From the NCBI RefSeq assembly GCF_000003815.2, contig NC_049986.1, forward strand, positions 11,734,706 through 11,798,705: DNA of 64,000 bases. The letters run 5' to 3'. This DNA comes from Branchiostoma floridae. Taxonomy: Eukaryota; Chordata; Leptocardii; Amphioxiformes; Branchiostomatidae. The notes beneath the pieces were generated by a model. The model made no database searches. It was given only the letters and a program-made list of their open reading frames with translations, and was not told the DNA's origin. The position numbers were made by a program, and so were the translations under genes. Of this stretch, positions 24,901-35,600 are shown piece after piece (position 1 is the first letter of the stretch; each line of letters begins with the position of its first letter).

Positions 24901-25586
24901 CGAAACTCTACAAGCATTTATTTGATAGGCAATACATAGATCCACCTTTTATAAGAAGTTGATTTAGAAATATATTTTACTTCGTCATGTAGCGTACTTT
25001 GAACATGGCTAAAGTTCACAATTTTCGCCAAACACAAAAAATGGCCTACTTTAAGGGACAGTCACGTGACAACCAAACAAGACGCCAAACTTTGCAACAA
25101 TGCATTTGATAGATATTCTAATGATCTATATATGGTACAAATTTCAAGCCAAAAAAATTACCAGCTTGGCACTTATAGCGTTACAAAGTTGGGCCAAAAG
25201 TCAAATTTTTGTGAAGCTTGAAACATCGCACTGTTTTCAGGCTGCCCAAGAACTAAAATGTACGACTTTGGAAATTTCACAACAATTTTCAGAAAGCCAA
25301 AATGTTGGTCTATTTAGATCTTGTTTTGTTTTGATGATAGGTTTAAAGGTGTTGCCGAGACAGTGCCGTAAAATATGCTGATTTCTGTGTTTTTGAGATG
25401 CAAAAATTGGGGAAAATGGCCAGAAAACTATGTTTGCCCGTTACCATGGCAACAAGGAGTTTTGATCTAAAAGAAAGCTATTTTGAGGGGTTGTGGACCA
25501 AGTACTATCACTGTGCAAAATATGAGCCAAATCTATTTTTTGATCTTTGCCACCATTGTTTGATCCTTACAGACATTTGCTCTTAA
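21933..25586. mobile_element. 3.65-kb foldback element with long inverted arms
   Basis: The left arm (from TTAAGAGCAAATGTCTGTAA at 21933 to about 22840) is the near-identical reverse complement of the right arm (about 24650 to 25586, ending TTACAGACATTTGCTCTTAA). A matching 93-codon open frame reads outward-to-inward in both arms (22420-22139 minus, 25100-25381 plus) and is a consequence of the symmetry, not a gene. The inner parts of both arms consist of tandem units of about 180 bp (GCCATGTTCAA(A/C)GTACGCTAC ... GTAGAGTTTCGGGTCATGA). More units lie on the left (to 23077) and around 23895-24160. TTAA lies at both tips. A second inverted-repeat element sits between the arms. No transposase seen. 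Confidence 0.88.
23089..23894. mobile_element. about 806-bp TIR element nested in the foldback
   Basis: Inverted ends ATCCAGCCGTATTATAG (left) and the complement of CTATAATATGACTGGAT (right) continue through a GAGTCTCTTTTGTCCTC block. ACGCTACGTG occurs on both sides (23068-23077 and 23895-23904) and may be a 10-bp target duplication in the host tandem repeat. However, 11 extra bases separate it from the left end. No coding potential recognised. Confidence 0.75.
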
Positions 25587-25766
25587 AAGGAAAAATCTGC
25601 TCAACAAACAATTTTAATAGCCTCCCCAAACACATCAGTGGTGTGTCCCTAATGCCTGTGCATAATTGCTACTCGTGCACTTGTAGAAAGGTGAAAGGTG
25701 TTAGAAGAAATTTCAGGCACTTTGGCCTGACACTTTTATCTATCAGTCTCTATGATCTCCAGGTTT

Positions 25767-26722
25767 GGGTTCGCTTAAAAGGCTGGGCTGTCTACCAGGC
25801 CAGGCTACCTGGCCTGTCTACCTGGCCTGGCTATCACGTCAGGCTACTCAGATCCCCAAATTCATACCCCCATCATGTGGCACTCAGCCAAAATAGCTGA
25901 TTGACAATTTTCAAGTAATTGCTAATTTTCAACCCTGCCAGTGGGAGGCCTTCCTTGCAGCTGTCAGGAACACATTCAAGTACTGAACCAGTACTGTGTT
26001 CGGTAAATGCTTTAGCGTGTTAGACATAGAAAACAGAGGTCCTGGGTTCAAATCCTTTGACATGTCACAAAATCTGTTAACAGTACTTTCCCCACTCCAA
26101 CTTGTACAAGGGGGTTGGAGAGATTATTGTCAGTGGAAGGAGAGGATTGGGCTCTGTCCTGGACACTAAAATTGTACAGTGAATAACAATCCACAGCCTC
26201 AAAAATGCTATGTGACTACTAAGATTGTATATGTCAACATGGCATACTAGCATAGAGAACAAGGAGGTACATGGAATTATACAGTACCCTCCTTGGTCAA
26301 TACAAGTTTAGCTTTACAGTGAGCAAGTGATTTATGCTCTCCCTTCTTGTTGCACAAGCTGAGATAGTTTCTGTTCTAGAAGATAGATATTCAATAAAGA
26401 AACAAATTTCTGTTGCTGGCACACACCCACAAACATACACAAACACAGTGCTGGTACTTGTGTTCCTGACATGATGCAAGCAAGGCCTCCCAGACACATT
26501 CCCAAAGGGCCCGGCCAGTGGTGGACAGGGCAACCTTGGGTCACTGGCACTAGCAGGGTTGGAGATCAGCAATTACTATGCCTGTCAATCAGCTATTTTG
26601 GCTGAGTGCCATATGATGGGGCTATGAATGGGGGCATCTGAGTAGCCTGACGTGATAGCCAGGCCAGGTAGACAGGCCAGGTAGCCTGGCCTGGTAGACA
26701 GCCCAGCCTTTTAAGCGAACCC
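25767..26722. mobile_element. 956-bp non-autonomous DNA transposon with perfect 10-bp target duplication
   Basis: Ends GGGTTCGCTTAAAAGGCTGG and the exact complement at 26722, with about 140-bp inverted arms containing repeated CCAGGCCAGGTA motifs. CTCCAGGTTT is directly duplicated at 25757-25766 and 26723-26732. Long arms plus a 9-11 bp duplication suggest a Mutator-like MITE. No transposase. Confidence 0.92.
26008..26130 (+). repeat. tRNA-like SINE fragment inside the transposon
   Basis: B-box-like GGGTTCAAATCC at 26044-26055 is preceded at tRNA-like distance by TTTAGCGTGTTAGACA. It is a tRNA-derived insertion or capture within the 25767-26722 element. Confidence 0.5.
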
Positions 26723-26732
26723 CTCCAGGTTT

Positions 26733-27688
26733 AGTCCAAAGGTAAGAATGTCAGGTAGAACTTTGACATTTTCTTGTGCAATTACAAATGCTAATGTTGT
26801 CCATAAAAGTACAGTAAATGTAAGGAAACATTCACAAAACCATTCAAGCTATGCTGCCTCCCCAAAGCTGCAGGAACGACAAGAAAAAAACCCAGCTGTT
26901 CTTAAGTTCAAATAATCTCAGAAAAATACCAAGTGATCTGTAATTTGAATTCCTCCCGAGGTAGATGCTGTGCTTCAAATGAAGAAAAAAACAACAACAG
27001 TTGTTTCCTTGGGATACAAAAAAATTGTAATGGTTGCACCTTGACCAGAATCATATGTTTCTATCCTCTCAATCTACATAACGTTATATCTTAAGTTTGT
27101 CCTCGGAAAAGTTTTTACTGCAAATCTTATAACCTTTGCAATGGTTTTATTATTTTTTTTCAGATGTTTGCAGTTACTCCTCCACCACAAACTCATAACA
27201 CCACAAAAATGTATAGCATTATGTTAAAATGTTAACCCAATGCAGAATTGTCCCAAGCAGCTGGTCCCAAGTGCGAAAAGCAAAACAGCATTTGTTGACA
27301 TAAATCACAAATGGGGGTGTGTCCGTTTCGAGGAGACACGACAGGGCAGACCCCAAATTCCAAAAGACTGTGTGACTGCACTTTTTATAGTCACCAGCAA
27401 CTTGACATTGTGACTTCTTGAATTCCATGTCCTTTCTTGACATCCTTTATTTCTTTTGGTAGGTACTTATGTTCAGCTGTATATAGTCATCTCTTTCCAG
27501 AAAGGTGTTCACAAATTTTTGCAGGGCGCTTTGAGGGAGGAATGCCCTCGGGGCAAACATAACTTCAAGGTGCGGAGGGCATGAGAACAATAGAACCCCC
27601 TAATGGTGTGAAGACGTGAGGAGAATTGCTGATCTATTAACGTCTTCCACACTTGCTAACAGGATGTCACAGAAAAGCCACAAAAACA
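26733..27688. other. intergenic, nothing recognised
   Basis: AT-rich sequence between two DNA transposons. No gene, RNA or clear repeat seen. Confidence 0.5.
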
Positions 27689-27697
27689 CAATTTTAG

Positions 27698-28485
27698 TAG
27701 ACTCTACCAGGCTTCGTGGATCGGTGGTCTAATTGTAGAAATTGGACAAATAGAATCTATAGTACGCTAGGGGAGTTAGCCGGCCAGAAGAGTACGTTTC
27801 CTCACCACGAAGACTGTGCGGGGTCGCTATGTTCTTTGAAGTCCACTAATCGCTATCTAATAGGTGCGAAGTAGTTTATTGCTTTCCGACTCGCCCGTGA
27901 CGGGTGTTGACAGCAGCGGCCGGGACTTCTCACGGGGGCCTGCAAAACATTTTATTTTCAAGCCATCCCGTACTGCATCAAACGTTTGTTATCGTCATAA
28001 GCCCTCGGGTCGGCCATTGCATCCCAAAATGAGTCCTATTTGCCTCCAAACTTCACCAAAAAGGTACAGCTTGGTGACACTCAACAGGGAAAAAATGCGA
28101 TCTCTTTTCGCGACCGATTGCTGCAGACTGACCGCACAGGAATTTGCCTATAGCGTAAACTGTTATCATGTTACATTTCATCGCAAAATTAACCTCACTA
28201 TAGCCTACATTGTTTCAAAAGCATTTATATTTAAGCAAAAAACGCCGTCCAAAACATCATTTTTGCCGCGTTTTGTTGTCGATCCCAGTTTGACCTTGTC
28301 CCAAACCAAGCTGTTTCCCACTGGGCGCTGGCCGATTTATGACTTAAATTATCTCCAGCGCTGAGCTACTTCCTTTGTACAAATAACGGGGGGATTCATT
28401 CTATGTCGTTTGTTCTTAGCGACCCCGCACAGGCTTCGTGGTGAGGATAATGATTCTACCGATCCACGGAGCCTGGTAGAGGCTA
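27698..28485. mobile_element. 788-bp inverted-repeat transposon with perfect 9-bp target duplication
   Basis: CAATTTTAG is directly duplicated at 27689-27697 and 28486-28494. Inverted arms begin TAGACTCTACCAGGC / TAGCCTCTACCAGGC and continue through CGTGGATCGGT and CACCACGAAG...GTGCGGGGTCGCTA. This again fits a Mutator-like MITE. The 166-codon open frame inside shows no recognisable domain. Confidence 0.9.
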
Positions 28486-28494
28486 CAATTTTAG

Positions 28495-29614
28495 AGGAAT
28501 CACGTTTTTCGTGATGTGCACAACGCACAAAAGTCGACGCGACGGCTGGTGTCCTTGACTGTGGTAAAACCGTACAAAGCATGAAGCATGATATTAAACG
28601 CAAACAGATTGAGTTCCGATATGTAAAACGCACGTTCCGATATGTAAAACGCACGTTCCGATATGTAAAACGCTTGTTGAAAAGGCGCACCTACCGCAGT
28701 AAAAGATGTTTTGAGTGCAGGTAATGGGAAGGACAGGCCGAAGTTTGCCCAGCTGAGGAGCTGACCAGTCCAGCGCTGTGTGATGATCACTTGTTTTTCC
28801 CTCCGCACTAGACGCTAACCTCTGACCTCCAGAAGCGTCTGTAGCTACTAGTAGGAGGAAAGACAGTATAAAAGGAGACAGAAAATGCAACAGCTATGTG
28901 TACTTTTTGCTTTAAGTGAACAGCAAAAGTTATCAATACAAAGTTAAACATTATTTTTATACATTGTAAATTACTTTTTTTAATCGATATGATGTATCAG
29001 CTCATTCATATGACATCATTTTGAGACTATGGTACGAACAGAGCGTTTTGTTGCTGAAGTAAGGTTTTTCCTCCTTTAAATTTGCATATGGGGACCACAA
29101 TGCCCTCCGGCTCAGTCGGACGTGGACACGCCGGGTCGTGGTGTTCCTGCAAAAATGTAGGTCACAAAATTTACAAAGCGTGCAAAAGCTACGGGTTTTC
29201 CTTAAAAACGATGAGCCGTACTATATTGTCTAGTATACATGGAAGCTCTAGATAAATAGTTTTTGGTCACGGATATCGTTTTTACTAGATGCATTGAGGT
29301 AAAGAAAATGGGTGCGTGCACGCAACATTTTTGCATGGGGAGGGGGGCGCAACATCTAATCAGTGAATTAGTGAAGGTTCATCAGCAGGAGTTTAAAAAT
29401 TATTCCTCTATAAAAGTCTGGACGGGGATGAAATATAATATGTACGGAAACGTTTTGATAAACGAATATGGCTTCTTTAACTGTCAGGTAAATTTCACTT
29501 TGGACCATAAGATATAGTTTTTCATGAAAAATTAGGAGAGTAGAGGCATCTTTCACAGCAAATTATTCATATAATTTTCATGATGTGATCACAATTATCT
29601 TCTTCTAGTTGCAG
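28495..29614. other. region upstream of DHX9 coding start
   Basis: Probably contains the non-coding first exon and promoter of DHX9, because the ATG exon begins at an acceptor (TTGCAG then GCATGG). I cannot place the promoter. A 21-bp unit (CGTTCCGATATGTAAAACGCA) is repeated three times at 28611-28675. Confidence 0.45.
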
Positions 29615-29616
29615 GC

Positions 29617-32600
29617 ATGGCGGACCTGAAGAATTTCCTGTACGCCTGGTGCGGGAAGAAGAAAATTACTCCCAACTACGACTTCAGAGCAGCTGGGTCT
29701 AAACAGAGACAACGCTTTGTGTGTGAGGTAGATATCACAGGCCTTGATGAAAATATTGAATAAAATGGTATTCGTATAATCTCGGGGTCATTTGTGCAAA
29801 AATTATGAGCCGTTTTCTCCCAAGAGCTTCTCGATAAGTATTCATTTCTTTTGTCCGTCAATGTAAAGATCTGATGAGTAGTGAAATAATTATTTTATTA
29901 TTACAATACCAACAAAGATAGCTTTTGAAAAAGGAAAAAAGAAGCTCTTTAGTGAACATTAACTGACAAATGCCTTTTTACATCTGCATCACATTTTAGG
30001 TGCGGGTCCCAGGTTATGACTATGTTGGTGCTGGTAACTCGACAAGCAAGAAGGACGCACAGACGAACGCTGCCCGGGACTTTGTCATGTTTTTGGTGCG
30101 CACTGGTGAAGTCAGCCAAGCTGAAGTCCCTGCTGTAGAGGTACATTCACTGGAGGAATTTGGATCTTAGTGCTATAGTAATATTTGCTGCAGGCTTTCA
30201 TCTTTTTTGTTTATATCAAATCTGTATCTGTCTATGTGTAGAGCTCGTGCAACTGCCCCTGCAAATAACAAATGACATGACAGAGTCCTCCCCAGAGGAT
30301 GGAATAACGGAGGCCCTCCATTATACTCCTGGCCCAGCTCCACTATAATACTTTTGGAATTTAGTGTGTTTCTTCCTATTTTCTTGGTTAGTTTTGCTAA
30401 AATTAATGACAATTCACAGAATCTTGTGCCAAGTGACATCACTCCTCCAGTCATTCAGCATTGTCTGCAAAAACTTGTGAATTAGTGATGATCAAAACAA
30501 TAGTCGTTTTGCTACCTCACAACAAAGGAATCACTATAATAATGTTATATTTGTAGTATTTGACACCCTCTGTCATTACAAAATGAACCCATTTCATGAA
30601 ATCGCAACGCGTTGGTCCGGGTTATTTTTACCAGCCCCTCCACTATACTGAAAAATTCTGGGGAGAACCCTGCATGAGCTTCGTAGGTAAGCGGCATGGT
30701 ATCAGGTAGTTTAATTACTACTACTTGTTTATACCAGACTGACTACGCTGGCTACTATGGGGAGAATAATTTGCCAGGGGAGTTTTGCTTCCAGAGGAGT
30801 TGGCCGGCTGGAGGGGAAACATGAACCTTAGTGTGGACTGACTCCCCTGGCCAATTTCCTGATTTTTTGCCCAGTCTATTGAGGATACCTCTACTGTCCT
30901 GTACTTATTCTATGCTTTTTAAAGTTTTTGTTCTATATTGTGAAATCAACAGTGAAGTTTGAAATGTTATAAAGATAAAAGTGGCTCCTTCTTGCCAGGT
31001 TCCAACCTTGCCAGCTGTAGAGACGGATGGAGCAGGACCGTCAGGTGCAGGGCCAGGTGGGCTGCCTGCAGGTGCTCCACCTGCACCACATCTGGCTGTA
31101 GCAGGGGAACGGGGTAAGATATGTGTGCATATGGTGCAAACTAAGTCTCATTTTGACTTTTGCAGCATTAACTGTTCAAGTTCAAATTTCATGTTACTTA
31201 GGTAAATGAGATCTATTCTTATCCTTTGCATCATGTTGGTGGGATAACAGAAGGTTGGTCAGATATTATAACAAAATTGATTACTTCGAGTACGTTAAGG
31301 CAATTTAGGTAGTAGATTTTCAGGGCTCAAAATTCATTTTTGCGGCGCACCTAACCTAAAAGTAAAACTGTAGGTGCGTAGAAAAAGATTAAGGTGCTAA
31401 ACATAAAATGAAGTAGATTGTTAGTAAAAAGTGATTACGAATCTAACTGCCTTTCTTCTTCTGTTGATGTTGGTATTCTATATGTCACTTCAAAATTTCA
31501 AACAAGTATGGGCATTTAGCTGATAAATTATTTAATGATGTTGGTACCTAAATACTTAAACCTTTCCAAGCATTGACAGACTGTAGTTTGCCGAAAAAGT
31601 GTGATTATCTTGATTGATATGTCTTTTTTCCATCTACTGTTTTGTGCATGATTTCAGGTGGTAGTCAGGTGTACGAGTACAACAAGCCCTACTCTGGCCG
31701 AAGTCAAGACTACCAGGAATACTTTGAGAGAGTGGACAAGAGAAAAGTGGAAGAGGTACATGGTTCTTCTTTTTTACCGTGCTCAAAATAGGACATGTAA
31801 AAATAGGATCTCAGAATCGCTCATGATAACCTCTTTTTTCCCCATGAAATAAGTTTTGTTTCCAAGAAAAAAATTAAGCAATAGTTACAACAAAGCTGAA
31901 AGACCTTTGTCATTTTTATGCTACAACGTTCAGCGATAGGTGTGAATGGCGTGGTTGAACCAAAACATGACATGAATGGTTGTGAAGCAAGCTGGTGTAA
32001 AATATTAGGATGTTTTTAATCATAATTTTGTACCTTTATTCAGGCTGAAACCATGGATCTGAATGCTGGTATCCATGGCAACTGGACCCTGGACAATGCC
32101 AAGCAGCGTCTGCACCAGTTCATGCAACAGAACAGGATCCAGGCAGACTATAGATACTCTCCCACTGGGCCTGACCACAACCGGTAACATAGCTGTGGAA
32201 CACATGATATCTTCATTCTGTTATCTTTACTACTAGTGCTTATCTCAAGTACATAACAGAGAAGCTATCATTTCTCTGTACACTCTGGCTTCACAAGAGC
32301 TGTTGAAATTTCATACCATCACTATGTCAAATTTTGCTCAGTAAAATTTGACTCACTTTGTGTAAGGCACCATCTATATGTATAATCAATATCACAGATT
32401 TTTTTAATAACTGTGTTGTGTCTGATAATTTCAATTTTTGTGTGTATTGTTCAGCTATAGTTTTCAAGCTTTTGTGTAACTTAGTAAAATATCATTGATT
32501 TACTCAGTATTTAGAAATATGCATTTAGATCAAAGCGTATATTTTGATGCAATTGTGTGTGTGGTACCCATCCACCTTCCGTGGGCACAGGTTGAGCTTT

Positions 32601-35600
32601 CACATGGCCAGTGGGTGTTTATTTCAGCATTCTGACTGACCAAGCTGTTTGGGCAGGCTGAATGTGACAGATCTTATTCATACATGCTTAAGCATGTGAC
32701 TAGCATGCTTTAGCAATGTATATACATAAAAAACTTAAATGCAGCTAGAACAATTCAACACTTCTGTAATCACAATTCATGAGAACTTGCTTGTGATATA
32801 TGTCAACTGCATACACTGTAAGATGTTAGTGACACATTTCTAAAGTGTGCTTGAAATTGCCAAGCTTTCTACCATTGTCGTCCTATTTGGAGTGTATGTT
32901 TATTAAGAGAAACATCAGGGAGACTGCCATGCCTTGCAAAGAGATGACAACAAAGTCTCACAGTTCCAACAGCATGCAAATAAGTCACAACTACCACATA
33001 GGCAGATTCCTTTGAATATTGCAATTCTAAAGGATTCTGTCCATGGTTTAAAGCCTGTTTTCATGAAACACTGTCTTCGAGTTGATTTCACTGAAACACA
33101 GAGAAAGCAGAGCAGTAATTGTTCTGTGGTCTCTGGGTGAGAGATTTCATGCTGTTGTAATGACTGTGATGATACTGGTCTATATGTGGTCAGTGGACTT
33201 CATCATGACAAGTCACAGACCACGTTAGACTCTTCTAAGGTCTTTCTGCTGTCGTTTCTGTGCAAGGCTTGGCAGTAAAGCGCAAGTTATGGCCATGTGA
33301 AAGATCACACGTGAGAGAGCCAGTGTAGTACAGGCCCACAGAAGGTGGATGGTGCTACATATAGCAGTGTCAGGTTAGTGTGGGAATTGCCAGTATGGTA
33401 GATAGTCTATGTGTTTGGTGTTAGATGTACGTGTAGTTTGAAGTATCCTGGTATTACAATATATAGAGGACAGCTGCTTTACTTCAGAATATAATGAATG
33501 TCCCTGTGTATTTTTGTGAAGTCTTGAGCAGGCATGATTGCTAAGTGATGTGATGTTATGTATTTGTGTACAGAAACCAACTGTTAGCATAACGCAGAAT
33601 TACCTCCTGTGACATGATTTAAAAAATACAGTGTAAGTGAGGTAGGAAAGGACTGAAATGTACCTTTGTGTAGTTTCTTAACTTTAGAGTGAGTGTTGGT
33701 TTCAAGAAAGACCAAGATAAAGATTGAAATATTTAATCGTATATGCTGATAGAAGGCATTAGGAAGTATCCAGAGAAATTATTGTGTTCTAAAGCTGTTC
33801 AAAATTCGTCTTGTAGGAGTTTTGTTGCTGAGATGACTATCTTTGTCAAGCAGCTTCACCGAAGTAAGTGGGTTGTTTCGTTTTCTAAATCTTGATATAC
33901 TTTTGTAAGAACTCAAATGAGTACAGCAATTGCCAACTTTAAAGTCTTTTTGGATTGGATTTTGCGATATGTAAGATTGTTCCTGCACGTTTTCAGACAT
34001 CAGTGCCCGTGAGCACGGCTCCAACAAGAAGATAGCTGCCCAGTCGGCTGCCCTGTCCCTTGTGCGCCAGCTCTACCATCTCGGAGTGCTGGAGGCCTAC
34101 ACAGGGATCACCAAGAAAAAAGAGGCAGAAAAGGTGACTTGATTTAGTAAATTTGTTTTTTCTTTGATGATTGGTTTTATACATTCCATCTGACTAATTT
34201 TTCCCTCTGCTTGCAGTCTAGTTTATAAAAACATTTTCCCTACTGTGGCCTCATTGACTCGGTTACTTGTTTATTTAGTAGGGATAATGACAAAAGTTCA
34301 GCAACATTTGTAGTTTAGATAGATATGGTGTTGATCTTCATATAACTACCCTTGGAATGATGATGCAGTAGCTGAGTAACCTTATGAATAGTTTCATCAG
34401 GTTGGTATGCCAGTGAATAAGGAGACTCTTTTTATAAAACCACAACCTTATTTTCACTGGCACCTATCGTACAATGTGAACCAGTCAGAATTGCCCTGGG
34501 GTAGGTGACAGACAGTCACTGAAACATTGGTGAAAATAAAGTTGTGGTTGTGTAAAAATTTATTCAGTAGCATAGTAAGACTAGTATGCCAATATGTACA
34601 TCTCCCTTGTGCATAAGATTGGCAATGATTTACAAGGGAGCTTTCAGTGAAATGTTTGATTTTCCCCATGTGCAGGTGGAACACCATGTGGTGTTGAACC
34701 CCCAGGTAGAGCAGCAGCTGATGGGGGTACTACAGGAGATGGAGCTGCATCCTGTACCACCGGTGAGAACCACAAACATGTTACATCATGGAAATGTCAA
34801 GTTGTTGGCTAGAAAAAGTCTCGTCTAATACTTTCCGTATTGAGAAGGAATGCACATTTCAATGTCTAAATCTTATAATGTTTACAACCATTCTTGTACA
34901 CCCTTCAGGGTTTGAAACATCATTTTCTTCAAGCAAACAATCTTTTAGAATACCGGTATATCACCCACTGGAAACTAACTTCAAGTTGCCTTATGTTTGA
35001 TGACTTCAGGAATTGTTACAAGAACTGTTACAAAAACTTTTTATGGAGAATGATTGTGGAAATGTAACTTACAGTTAAAAAGAACTTTTATCAATGGTTT
35101 ATTTGGACAAAAACACAAAGTGTCCCACAGTAGAAGCCAACTGTCTGCTTTAACTGTTGTAAGGACATAACAACATTAAGATCATATCATAGTAAAAAGT
35201 AAATTGTACTTGGAGGAGTCAGTGAAAGTTTCTTCATTAATATTCCATATTTGTAATATGTTGGCATTGTCTTCACATGTGATTACAATATTCTAATGTA
35301 ATGAAATGCCTGTTTCCAAAGCCTGCAGATCCCACCCAGGAGCTGAGTCTCCTGACAGAGCAGAAGGAGCGTTTTGAGCCCAGTCTGAACAAGTCTGCAG
35401 CAGGTGTGGTGCCGTGGTCCCCTCCCCTGCAGAACTGGAACCCCTGGGCTGGGTGTAACATTGATGAGGGTCCACTAGCACATGTGAGTTACCAGAGATC
35501 AAAATACTGCTGTCTGTTGTTCGCTCTTAGCTCTATGCTATGGTTATATTGCTCTTAGCTCTATGCTGTGGTTATATTGCAAGATGATTTATATAGCCTG

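Noticed and set aside
22139-25381. Matching 93-codon open frames at 22420-22139 (minus) and 25100-25381 (plus)
   Set aside because: They are the two arms of one inverted repeat. No start context, splice context or domain supports a protein.
27864-28364. 166-codon open frame
   Set aside because: Lies wholly inside the 788-bp transposon with no recognisable domain, so it is treated as chance.
32565-32680. Possible H/ACA RNA in DHX9 intron 5
   Set aside because: A weak second hairpin is followed by ACA, but there is no H box and the first hairpin is poor.
33150-33240. GTGATGA in DHX9 intron 5 as a C/D snoRNA
   Set aside because: No D box or terminal complementarity downstream.
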